A stretch of DNA of 64,000 nucleotides from Leptolyngbya sp. FACHB-8. Its GTDB lineage: Bacteria; Cyanobacteriota; Cyanobacteriia; Elainellales; Elainellaceae. Positions 52,737 through 61,844 of the stretch are shown piece by piece. The stretch lies in the NCBI RefSeq assembly GCF_014695575.1, contig NZ_JACJOO010000068.1, positions 1-64,000 on the forward strand, in the 5' to 3' direction. The position numbers and the translations under genes are program-made. Every line of letters starts with the position of its first letter. Position 1 is the stretch's first letter. The notes beneath the pieces were generated by a model. It was given only the letters and a program-made list of their open reading frames with translations. It was not told the origin of the DNA and ran no database searches.

Positions 52737-55247
52737 CTATAGCCAGTTACCCACCAGGACAAAGGCACTCCAGTAGTATGGACGGCTGAAGATAACCAGG
52801 TTGGGGTCGTGGATCATCGCAACTTGTGCTTGGCGTAGGGCTTCTGCTTTCGTGATGCCCCCCTTCGAGAGTTCTTGATAAAAGCGCACCATTAGGCGTG
52901 AGGTTGCTTCGTCGCTGACATACCACAGCGAGGCGAGGGTGCTTCTGGCGCCAGAACGGACGGCTACCCCAGCTAAGCCAAGGGCAGCGCGATCGTCTCC
53001 GACTGCCGTACGGCAAGCACTGAGCACGAGCAGCTCAATAGGGCGGCGATGATTGAGATCGGTTGCTTCCAGCAACGTATTCATTTCATTGATGTTGAGG
53101 CGATCGTTCCAGGTGAGGATGAACGTATCTTCCTCAGTCGAGCCGAATTCGCCATGCGTAGCCAGATGTACCACTGGGAAGTCCACTGCATCCATCGCCG
53201 CCCGCAATTCTTCATCAGTAAATGCTTCATCTAGAATGACTTCTCCTGGAACAATCGCGTGCAATTGAGACAGCTCATCCTTCACTCCCGGCAATGGAGA
53301 GAAGCCCTGGCGCGATTGGCTCAGGCCTCCCATCAATACTGTCAGGGGTTCCTTTGACAAAGAACTCGCCTCCAGCAATTGCAGGGTAGGGGCCAGAGCC
53401 ACAGCATAGTCTTCAATCAAGTAACGATCGCTATTTAACAACGCCCCCATCGGAATGCTGCGCAGCAAACCATCCGACACAAACACGAGGGTTTGAACCT
53501 GATTGACCCGCAGATCCTCCAGAGCTGGACGAATCAGCCAGTCAAACACCTGCTGGCTATCGGGGCCGGTGCGCTGGCTGAAGCGTGGGTCACGCAACTG
53601 GCGAACATAGCGGGTGATGAGGGCATTAACCTCAGTTGCAGAAATCGGGGTGGAGTAGTGGCGTAGGGGTTGAGCAGGAAGAGAAAGAATAATCTCCAGG
53701 CGATCGCTCAAGATAATCGGGTAAAACACCGCTGCGTGGGAGTCGATCGCATCAATCTGCACCTTCCGAGCATTCAGACAAGCTTCGCGGAAGAAGTTGT
53801 CCAGCTCTGCCAGTTGCAAGGATTCAATGGTGAACCGGGCCTGTTCCAGGTCTGTCTGGGTCGGTGTGGCGTCGGGAGCCAACAGCAGCGACACCAATTC
53901 TCGATGGATGGGTTCCACACTGTCGCGGAAGGAAAACTGCGCTTCTGGGTTAATGGCGGATAGGTCACGGCGCACCACTTGAAGCGTATCGATCGCCTGG
54001 GTATAAGCCGCGATCGCCCCAGAGCGATCGCCCTTTTGCTTGAGGATTTGGCCCAACTGCCACTCCCAGCGGTAGCGCAGTTCCGGAGCGTTGACCTGCC
54101 CTCCCAATAGCAAAGCCCGATCGGTGAGGGTCTGGGCTTCGTCCAGTTGCCCCGTCTTCTGGTAAAGGGCTGCCAACGTACCCAGGGCATAGGACTCAGC
54201 CCGCTTATCCTGTAAATTCTCGGCCTGCTGAGCAGCCGTGGCAAGCGATCGCGCCACAGCCTCCAGATTCTGGGCATTGGGCAAGCGGAGTTGACTATGG
54301 CTCAGACTGACACGGGCATCGATGGCGGCGCGACTGGTGGGCATTTGGTCCACCTGCTCTGCCAGCATAGGAATGAGGGCTTGAGCCTCGGCCCACCGTT
54401 CCAGATCTAACAGGACGTGCAGTTGATTGAGTTCTGCCTGAGTGCGCAGAGTCAGATTGGAAGTGGAGCTTGCCTGCTGATAATGAGCCAGAGCAGTTTT
54501 GCGATCGCCCCGAGATTGATAGGCATTACCGAGACTCAGGTGAGCACGGGCGATCGCCTCGGTTAGAGACAACCGCTCGGCCATGGTCAAACTCTCCTGC
54601 AAAACGGCTTCTGCCTGTTGGAGATCGCCTGCAACCCGCAGGGAATCTCCCAGGTTGCGGAGAATTGCCATCTGCTGGGGGGAATCTGGTTGGCTCACCT
54701 GGGATTGCCGTAGTTCGGTCAGGTATGCCACTGCTCGCCGATACATCCCCATAGCCTGCATGGCTTCTGCCTGATTGAGCTGGGATCGGAGAGCCGCCTC
54801 ACCATTGCCCTCAGCCTTATAGAGAGCTGCTGCCTGTTCCCAAGTTGCCAGAGCGGCTTCAACCTGGCCTTGATGGAACTGGAGCTGTCCCTGAACCTCT
54901 AACACCTGAGCTCGGACTGCCGTTTCTTCAGGTAGAGCTTGCAGGTGTTCTAAGCTGGTGGCGATCGCGCGTTCAGCCGCTTCCCACTGGCCCAGATGCT
55001 GATAAATGAGGGAAAGGTTACTGAAGGTGATCGCAGCAGCCAGCCCATTGCTTGACTGGGATAGGGGTTCTAGCAAAGCAGCTGCTTCCGCATAGCGTCC
55101 TGCCTCGTAAAATTGACGACTCTGGGTTAATGGGTCAGACGGTTGGGCTGCAAGATTTTGAGTCGGTGAAATTTGAGCAAGACCCGGTAGGGTGAGGCAA
55201 AGCACTGCTGTGAGAATTGCCAGCCAGGAATAAAGGAGCGATCGCAT
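52737..55247 (-). CDS. Secreted TPR-CHAT protein
   Basis: The product is 836 residues from ATG 55247 (MRSLLYSWLAILTAVLCLTL), a signal peptide with likely cleavage after GLAQ. TPR repeats (about 30-430) include AVAYLTELRQSQ and QAEAVLQESLTMAERLSLTE. The CHAT domain (about 560-836) has HLATHGEFG (catalytic His) and LSACRTAVGDDRAALGLAG (catalytic Cys), then GARSTLASLWYVSDEATSRL. It may be an exported peptidase or partner of the large exoprotein upstream. The frame is open to 55295 and that version would overlap the upstream gene; 55247 leaves 29 bp. Confidence 0.9.
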   Translation of the reverse strand: MRSLLYSWLAILTAVLCLTLPGLAQISPTQNLAAQPSDPLTQSRQFYEAGRYAEAAALLEPLSQSSNGLAAAITFSNLSLIYQHLGQWEAAERAIATSLEHLQALPEETAVRAQVLEVQGQLQFHQGQVEAALATWEQAAALYKAEGNGEAALRSQLNQAEAMQAMGMYRRAVAYLTELRQSQVSQPDSPQQMAILRNLGDSLRVAGDLQQAEAVLQESLTMAERLSLTEAIARAHLSLGNAYQSRGDRKTALAHYQQASSTSNLTLRTQAELNQLHVLLDLERWAEAQALIPMLAEQVDQMPTSRAAIDARVSLSHSQLRLPNAQNLEAVARSLATAAQQAENLQDKRAESYALGTLAALYQKTGQLDEAQTLTDRALLLGGQVNAPELRYRWEWQLGQILKQKGDRSGAIAAYTQAIDTLQVVRRDLSAINPEAQFSFRDSVEPIHRELVSLLLAPDATPTQTDLEQARFTIESLQLAELDNFFREACLNARKVQIDAIDSHAAVFYPIILSDRLEIILSLPAQPLRHYSTPISATEVNALITRYVRQLRDPRFSQRTGPDSQQVFDWLIRPALEDLRVNQVQTLVFVSDGLLRSIPMGALLNSDRYLIEDYAVALAPTLQLLEASSLSKEPLTVLMGGLSQSRQGFSPLPGVKDELSQLHAIVPGEVILDEAFTDEELRAAMDAVDFPVVHLATHGEFGSTEEDTFILTWNDRLNINEMNTLLEATDLNHRRPIELLVLSACRTAVGDDRAALGLAGVAVRSGARSTLASLWYVSDEATSRLMVRFYQELSKGGITKAEALRQAQVAMIHDPNLVIFSRPYYWSAFVLVGNWL

Positions 55248-55276
55248 CGCTCGCCTTAACCGGAATCGGACCCACT

Positions 55277-58200
55277 TTAATGCACTTGAGGACACGTGCC
55301 CCCCCTTTCCGCCAAGGACGGTAGGCCCAGAGCGGCCCCAGCAACGAGGTAGATGTTACCCTGAGCATCCCGAACCCAACTTTCCGCTTCGGTGATTGCG
55401 GGTGTGGGTTGAGTAGAGTGAGGTTCTGGGGTGGGCATAGAGGGGCGATCGCGCACCTCATCCTGAGACACCCAACCTGCTTCGACTTCATCAGATTCCA
55501 AAGGGTCTAGAGGGCTGGGAGGCAATCCACCACGACCCGTGACCACAAAACGCCCCAGCCTCTCTGCGGCGGCTGGCCCCGTGGGGCACACCTGACCGAT
55601 CTGGTCAGAGGCATCCACGACCCCACTCGGTAATGCGACCAGGCCTTGAACTGGATCGATACCGGGAGTATCCACCACAACCGTCCCATCTAAGCCAAAG
55701 CGAGAGCTGGCTGTAATGTCACTCAGCTCAGTCAGCTCAGGTCGATATTCCAGGCCGAAAATGCCCTGAGTTGCGATGGCAATATTTCCACCACTTCCTT
55801 CGAAGGCATTGGCAACAATATCACTGTTTTCTTGAGGGATGCCCACCACAAAATCGGCGTCAATGAAGATGTCGCCGCCATTGCCCGAGCCCTCTGCCCG
55901 TCCGGCTTCTGTGGAAATTAAGCTGCCTCGTCGCAGCACCAGCGCTCGATCCACCGCTAACGCAATGTTGCCGCCATTGGTGCTGTTAGTTTGTGTGCTA
56001 ATGGTGGATTCATCGTCCAGAACTAGATGATCGGCGGCGATCGCAATCTGCCCCCCCCGGCCCGTTCCCAGGCTCTCAGCGGAAATGTTGCCACCGGTCA
56101 AGGTCAGATAGCCAACAGTGGCAATAATATTGCCCGCATTGCCAGAACCAAACGCCCGTACTGCCAGGGCACCTCCATCCCGAATATCCAGAGAATCTGC
56201 CGAAATAATCACATTTCCCCCATTGCCACCTGCGTTACCGAAGCCCTCGCTGAAAATGGCGCTGCTGTTGCCGCTGATGGGGTTAGTGCCGATCACACGC
56301 AACGGCCCTTGAGTTTCGATGATCACATTGCCCGCATTACCGTCGCTTTCGGTGTCGGCCACCAGTCGGCCTCCATTCTGGAGAGTCAGCGAACCTGCCT
56401 GGATGGCTACATTGCCGCCATTACCGTTGGCACCTTCCGCCACACTCGTAAAGGCGCCGCTGAGCAACTGCCCATTTGGGCTGGCTCCATCAAACTGCAC
56501 CGGCCCCCGTATTTGCAGAAACACGGCCCCCGCATCTCCCGTCCCGAGGGTATCGGCAATCAATTGCCCCCCTCCCGTCACACGAAGAGACTCAGCACTG
56601 ATGAATACGCCGCCCCCCTGACCGACAGCGGTTTCCCCAATTCGGGTAAATGCAGCACTAGCGAAGCTGCCGTCAGCACTGGCCCCGTCAAAGACCACAT
56701 TTCCCCGTGCGTTAATTAAGATAAATCCTGCATTTCCCATGCCTTCGCTCTGGGCGATGACCTGGCTTCCTTCCAGGACATGCAGGTTTTCTGCGTCAAT
56801 AATTACGTTGCCAGCATTACCCATGCCCCGGGTCTGAGCCAAAACTCGGCTTTCGTTGCGCAGAGTGAGATCGCCCGTACCGATGACAACATTCCCCCCC
56901 TGGCCCCGCCCTGTCGATTCCAGTTCACTAGCCAGGGCAGCATTATCAAGCAGAATGCGATCGCTCACCCCCAAAATCACACTTCCGGCATCCCCAGTAC
57001 TCGCATTGCTAGCGGTCAGCGAAGCCCTATCTCGCAACTCCAGAGTATTCGCCAGAATGCCAATATTGCCGCTGTGACCCACCCCTTCCGGATCTACATC
57101 TGTAAAGGCGGCACTGGCAAGCTGACCATTGGGGCTGGTGCCCTGAAAGAGGACGCGATCACGGGCCTGAATAAAGACATTGCCTGCATTTCCTCGCCCC
57201 TGGCTATCCGCAATCAATTGAGAGCCATTGAGTACCGTCACCGAGCCACTGACGATCGCCACATTACCACCTTCCCCCACCCCCGCACGGTTCACCCGGC
57301 TGAAGGCAAAGGCCTGGTCAAAGAGCACATTATCCCGTGCCTGAATCAACACATCTCCGGCATCCCCCTGGCTAAAGGTGGTTGCACTCAGTTGAGCATT
57401 ATTCAGAACTCGCAGCGACCCTGTGGCAATGGAGACATCGCCTCCATCACCCTGAGCATTGCCACTCACTTCACTATTCAACGAGCTATTATCGATGACC
57501 GTGCGATCGCCTACCAACACCTGAACAGCCCCCCCATCCCCCGTACCAAAGCTGCTGGAAGACAGAGCGGCACCATTGACAACCCAGAGCCGATTGGCAG
57601 CAATTCCCACATTTCCGCCCTGCCCCACGGCTCCATCCATCAGCTGACTGGAGACAGTGCTGTTATCGATACGAATGCGGTCGCCTCCAATCAACTGAAC
57701 GGTGCCTGCACTTCCAGCACCGTACATATTGGTATTGAGTTGCACACCCTCAAGCACATTCAGGTTCTGCGCCACAATGGTGATATCTCCAGCATCCCCT
57801 CGAGCGCCCGCCTGAACGTCAGCTACGATACGCGTATCCGGCCCCACTACCCTGACCGTTCCTGTGGCATTGATGGTGATATTGCCCCCTCTCAGGTCAG
57901 GCAACGCCGACCCCGGTGTGAGAGCGGAGAGCAGCGCACTCCCCTCCAAAATGTTGATATTGCCCCCATAGAGGGCGATCGCCCCCTGAGTTTGAGCCCG
58001 AGCATCCAGGGTTGAACCATTGGTCATGGTAATTCTGCCCCGCTCCAGCCCTGTAGCAGGAGGACGCAGAGCCAGGTTATGGCCTTGCACCCGTAATGGC
58101 AGAACCCCCGCCCCACTCACAGAACCTAATTCCAGCCTTCCTCCGTTGGGGAACTGAAAGGCCAGAGACGAACCATCCAATCGTACGGCTCCACCAGCCA

Positions 58201-58846
58201 GCACCAGACTGCGGCCTGAATCCACCGCTAAAAATGTGGCATAGCTGGTGATGTTGCCAGGGCGATCGCCATATTGCAACCCAATCGGCGCACTCACACT
58301 TAACAACCCCGGCGGTTGCGGATTTGATGCGCTGAAATTATCCCGATTGGCAAAGAGAAAACCCTCTGCCGTACTAGCCAGGAACGATCCTCGCAAATCC
58401 AACTGAGCATTGGGGCCTAAGAGAATACCATTGGGGTTGAGCAGAAACAAATTTGCATTACTACCCACTACCCCCAAAACACCTCGGATTTGGGAACCAT
58501 TGCCACCTGTAACCCGAGTCAAGATGTTAGCGACCCCTGCATCCGTCCCGAAGTAGACACTTCCTCCCTCACTGACATTAAACTCACGGAAGCTATGAAA
58601 GAGGTTAGAACCGCGGCGATCGCCTCCAACAATGCCAAAGTCTATCGGTGAAAAGGGAACCACCTGGCTTGGATTATTCAGAGTGTTATCGGCTTCTAAA
58701 GGAAGTTGAGCGATAACAGCGGTTCCAGGGAAAAAACATCCTCCCAAAACCACCAACAATCCAGAAAACTTACAAAGCTTATCCAGGCCAAAGAACCGCC
58801 GCCCACAAGCGACACCATCCTTAGCTCTTATTTTTTTTAAAGACAT
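55277..58846 (-). CDS. Filamentous-haemagglutinin-type exoprotein (TPS family)
   Basis: The product is about 1189 residues from ATG 58846 (MSLKKIRAKDG); ATG 58924 is an alternative. A signal region (FSGLLVVLGGCFFPGTAVIA) precedes the TPS domain, which has SNLFHSFREFNVSEGGSVYF, NGSQIRGVLGVVGSNANLFL and LNPNGILLGPNAQLDLRGSF. After residue about 280 there are 14-18 imperfect beta-helix repeats (GNAGNVIIDAENLHVLEGSQ, GEGGNVAIVSGSVTVLNGSQ). The C-terminal 150 residues are Pro-rich and not repetitive. TPS proteins leave the cell through a TpsB beta-barrel. No TpsB lies in the window. It is followed by the TPR-CHAT gene, an order I recall from other cyanobacteria. Confidence 0.9.
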   Translation of the reverse strand: MSLKKIRAKDGVACGRRFFGLDKLCKFSGLLVVLGGCFFPGTAVIAQLPLEADNTLNNPSQVVPFSPIDFGIVGGDRRGSNLFHSFREFNVSEGGSVYFGTDAGVANILTRVTGGNGSQIRGVLGVVGSNANLFLLNPNGILLGPNAQLDLRGSFLASTAEGFLFANRDNFSASNPQPPGLLSVSAPIGLQYGDRPGNITSYATFLAVDSGRSLVLAGGAVRLDGSSLAFQFPNGGRLELGSVSGAGVLPLRVQGHNLALRPPATGLERGRITMTNGSTLDARAQTQGAIALYGGNINILEGSALLSALTPGSALPDLRGGNITINATGTVRVVGPDTRIVADVQAGARGDAGDITIVAQNLNVLEGVQLNTNMYGAGSAGTVQLIGGDRIRIDNSTVSSQLMDGAVGQGGNVGIAANRLWVVNGAALSSSSFGTGDGGAVQVLVGDRTVIDNSSLNSEVSGNAQGDGGDVSIATGSLRVLNNAQLSATTFSQGDAGDVLIQARDNVLFDQAFAFSRVNRAGVGEGGNVAIVSGSVTVLNGSQLIADSQGRGNAGNVFIQARDRVLFQGTSPNGQLASAAFTDVDPEGVGHSGNIGILANTLELRDRASLTASNASTGDAGSVILGVSDRILLDNAALASELESTGRGQGGNVVIGTGDLTLRNESRVLAQTRGMGNAGNVIIDAENLHVLEGSQVIAQSEGMGNAGFILINARGNVVFDGASADGSFASAAFTRIGETAVGQGGGVFISAESLRVTGGGQLIADTLGTGDAGAVFLQIRGPVQFDGASPNGQLLSGAFTSVAEGANGNGGNVAIQAGSLTLQNGGRLVADTESDGNAGNVIIETQGPLRVIGTNPISGNSSAIFSEGFGNAGGNGGNVIISADSLDIRDGGALAVRAFGSGNAGNIIATVGYLTLTGGNISAESLGTGRGGQIAIAADHLVLDDESTISTQTNSTNGGNIALAVDRALVLRRGSLISTEAGRAEGSGNGGDIFIDADFVVGIPQENSDIVANAFEGSGGNIAIATQGIFGLEYRPELTELSDITASSRFGLDGTVVVDTPGIDPVQGLVALPSGVVDASDQIGQVCPTGPAAAERLGRFVVTGRGGLPPSPLDPLESDEVEAGWVSQDEVRDRPSMPTPEPHSTQPTPAITEAESWVRDAQGNIYLVAGAALGLPSLAERGGTCPQVH

Positions 58847-59059
58847 AGAAACCAGACTTCCCGGCTGGAAAGCTGACAGCAAAAGAACACGAGGTAGCAG
58901 CAACCCTGAGGCGCGGGAGGTCACAACTCCAGGTTTAGGTTGAGAAAAATCCCCAGGCCGGTGAAAAACTAATGCGATTGTTCAAAGCTCTATATTGCAT
59001 CGATTTCCCCTAAATGTCATGGGCACCCAAATTCCTCGCCCACAACTATTTCTGAGACA

Positions 59060-59096
59060 GAAGAGAGTGTAGGAGCAAAGCTTCCACACTCTCTTC
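59060..59096. repeat. 37-bp palindrome
   Basis: GAAGAGAGTGTAGGA and TTCCACACTCTCTTC pair with one bulge around GCAAAGC. Confidence 0.78.
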
Positions 59097-59371
59097 CAGC
59101 GTTATAAAATTCATCCCACAAAAACTCCGTACCAACGGCGCATAAACCTAATTTAAAACCCACTGATGCAAAGCGCCACATTCACACACACCGATATTCC
59201 CTTGCGCAAGGGGGTCTGGGGAACGGCGCTTTGTCCTCCAGCTTGGGGGTTTAGGGGGCAGAGCGCCCCCAAGCGACAGATTTCCCTAAGACCCCATCAT
59301 CCAGACACACCCATCCGAAAGGGTTGATTTTCCATGCTCAAAGGCACAAAAAACAACCCTCTTAATAACTT

Positions 59372-59457
59372 TAGAACCTACGCAAGCTCACCATATTTGA
59401 CGCATTTATGTTGTGTGGTTGCTGCGCATATCACACAACATAAATGTATAAGTCCTG
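59372..59457. mobile_element. MITE-like element, relative of 41507-41595
   Basis: Read in reverse of the first copy it has TAGAACCTACGCA (10 of 13 bases match CAGGACTTACGCA), GCAAGCTCACCATA, a hairpin with GCATTTATGTTGTGTG arms, and TATAAGTCCTG at the right end. The tip differs (GTTGCTGCGCATAT). It is 28 bp past the stop of the glycosyltransferase gene. Confidence 0.8.
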
Positions 59458-59485
59458 AACTTCTTAAACAACCTCAAAACGCGGC

Positions 59486-61051
59486 CTAAGCTGCCTTCCG
59501 CTTAAAAATCCGCAGTTGAAATTGACTTGTATCTAACCGAGCATTCGTCTCATACCAGCCCCCCCCAATTTGCTCAAACAAATTAATATCCTGATAATTT
59601 TTATGCTCCTGAGTCAGCTCCAAAAGCAACGTTGTCAACTGTTGCTTGTCCTCATCTGACATCACATCCAAATAAGACGGAAATAACACCGTATCCACCC
59701 GCTTCCGAATCGCGTAATAAGGCGCAAAATCACTATAAACAACCTCATCCGCCGCAATATTCGCCTGCACAAACTGCTCAACGCGTTGATAATCGCGATC
59801 CTGCCAATGCAATAGCCCCGGCACTAACCGATTTGGCAACCCCGGAATACTCGAAGCGATCAACAGCACAGCCACCCACAAAATCCCAGGCTTCTTCAAT
59901 GCAGAACCCCGCACCCCAACCAACGCCGCGCTTATTCCAATCACCAACGGAATAATTCCCATCCAACCATAGTATTTGGGATAGTTGCGCACCAAACCCA
60001 TCAATAAGGGAACCACAACTCCTGCCAACAACCCAAACCCCAAAGGCGATCGCCAATAAAACGTCTGGTTAATTCGCTGAATTGAAGCCAGAGCGATCGC
60101 CCCAGCCATCAACAACACAAAACTCCCATCCTGGAAATACCATTCCCCAATGCCCGCGAATCGGCTTACCAAAATCGGCCCCAGATTCGTCAGAGCAAAC
60201 ATCATTTTTTGGCCCACACCGGCATCCTTTGCCGAATCAGGCACCACGTCAAGACCACCCAACGTATGCCCACCTAACGTCTCAATAAAGGTATCCAGAA
60301 CACCCTGTTGTGCATAAAGAAAAACCGTTGCGCCCAATCCCAACACCATGCCAACGCCAATCGGAATGCCTGCCTTAAGAACGGGTTTTCCCAAAAAGGG
60401 AAACAGTAACGCCGCCAAAATGACCCCATAAGGAAGCAGATGAAAACCAGCCAATGGAATCAAAAATCCAATCCCCAAAAACACAGCCGTTCGAGGCAGC
60501 GATGATGGAAACGTATAGGCCAGCATCAAGCCTGAAAAGAGAGCGATCGCAAGACAGTCATAACGGCCTGACAGGTAAGTAAAACTTACTCCATAGCTAC
60601 AGAGAATGAGGGCAATTAGGATGAAGCGATCGCGCGTAGTCGAAACCAGGTTGAGCCGATACACAGCGCACCAGATCAAGACCATCGAAAGTGATATAAG
60701 GACGTAATTTAATAAACGAGTTGTCGCGACCTGTAGCCCAAATACTTTAAGCCAGGGAAACAACAACAGCGCATAAAGTGGCGCATTACAGGCCCAAACC
60801 TCATCCCGCGTTTGGTAATACCAGGCAGACGAAGTAAACCCATTTCCTAAGAACAAATTAGCTGCTGGGTCAGTCAACAACACCTCATCCATCCACACAG
60901 GCCAAAGCTGCGCAGACAGCATCGTTATAACCCCAAGAAAACCTACCAGAATCAATGCAAGTAACCCAAACTCATGACGAGCTGTAATCGTATTGATGCC
61001 CCGATAAAAGGCACCTTTTTTACGGTTCGAAAGAATAGACTCCAAAACCAT
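59486..61051 (-). CDS. Membrane glycosyltransferase, GT39/ArnT-like
   Basis: The product is 521 residues from ATG 61051 (MVLESILSNRKKG), with AGGAG 8 bp before it; the frame is open to 61165. It has about 11 membrane helices. The first loop has PVWMDEVLLTDPAANLFLGN with the acidic pair DE typical of GT-C polyprenyl-phosphate enzymes. The C-terminal soluble part (about 415-521) includes VYSDFAPYYAIRKRVDTVLF. It should transfer a sugar from a lipid carrier outside the membrane. It lies divergent from a decaprenyl-phosphate phosphoribosyltransferase homologue, which may supply such a carrier. Confidence 0.83.
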   Translation of the reverse strand: MVLESILSNRKKGAFYRGINTITARHEFGLLALILVGFLGVITMLSAQLWPVWMDEVLLTDPAANLFLGNGFTSSAWYYQTRDEVWACNAPLYALLLFPWLKVFGLQVATTRLLNYVLISLSMVLIWCAVYRLNLVSTTRDRFILIALILCSYGVSFTYLSGRYDCLAIALFSGLMLAYTFPSSLPRTAVFLGIGFLIPLAGFHLLPYGVILAALLFPFLGKPVLKAGIPIGVGMVLGLGATVFLYAQQGVLDTFIETLGGHTLGGLDVVPDSAKDAGVGQKMMFALTNLGPILVSRFAGIGEWYFQDGSFVLLMAGAIALASIQRINQTFYWRSPLGFGLLAGVVVPLLMGLVRNYPKYYGWMGIIPLVIGISAALVGVRGSALKKPGILWVAVLLIASSIPGLPNRLVPGLLHWQDRDYQRVEQFVQANIAADEVVYSDFAPYYAIRKRVDTVLFPSYLDVMSDEDKQQLTTLLLELTQEHKNYQDINLFEQIGGGWYETNARLDTSQFQLRIFKRKAA

Positions 61052-61844
61052 AGCGCAGCTCCTGGTCAAGGGGAAAAGCAGTTGAGAGTTCGAAAAACAC
61101 AACAAACCGAGAGCGTTAAAAACCACCATAAACAGTAGTTTCCAGGCTAAGCTTGGACAAGCCATCAGGTGAGTATTTGCAACACGTTGCAGCTCTACAG
61201 AAACAACACGATCAATGCAAGACCATCACCTGAAGTTTCTTAAAAACTTAGCTTTCAATCTTAAGCCAATGCAAATTCCAACCAGCGAACCAAACAACAG
61301 GCACTAACGCCAACATTTAGAACACTCTTCATCTAACGGCAGATATTGGATACTCACTACCCGCTAAAACGGTTTGATGCATCGTAAGCAGCCTATTTTT
61401 TATTGTCAATAGTTTTTTAGATGTGCTTTATAAGGAATTCACAATAAAAATTCAGAATGATTGTGTTTTAAGGGACTACAAAAACAATTTGCATATCGAC
61501 CAGTAACATCACAAACACCCTTAAATTTTCTATGTTTGAGCGTTACCATCTAAGATTTTGTATCAAAAACAACTTAATCATCTTTTTGCTTGAATTTTAG
61601 AATGAACTATTTCATTAAAACCAGCAGTAAAACTTTGTACGTATTGCGCAAACCCTTTGTCTTACAAAGCTTTCGACTCAACCGGATCTTCTTGCAATAC
61701 CACCTCATCTCTAAGTAAAAAGTTCTGTTGGCAACAAATTAGCGCCTTAAAAACTTTCCTTAAAAGGATATAGAAGCTACTTTTTTATGCATAGGACGAA
61801 CTAAAAAGTAACCATTTTTTCCCTCACCTGTTTTTGAAGATTAC
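61052..61844. promoter_or_regulatory. AT-rich divergent gap
   Basis: 793 bp without a gene and clearly more AT-rich than the rest of the window from about 61380 on. It must hold promoters for the divergent glycosyltransferase and UbiA-family genes. I saw no strong palindrome here, unlike nearly every other long gap. Confidence 0.45.

Larger units (their letters stand above)
58847..59485. other. Gap with palindromes upstream of the exoprotein gene
   Basis: A hairpin with GAAGAGAGTGT arms is at 59060-59096. CAAAGCGCC (59169) and GGCGCTTTG (59223) form a looser inverted pair, and GCTTGGGGG/CCCCCAAGC another (about 59240-59275). The MITE-like element at 59372-59457 fills the end. Confidence 0.5.

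Noticed and set aside
56027-58015. Long plus-strand open frames (230 and 411 codons) opposite the exoprotein gene
   Set aside because: They are antisense to a clear TPS/beta-helix gene. Their openness follows from its biased Gly/Asn/Ala codons, and their composition has no domain pattern.
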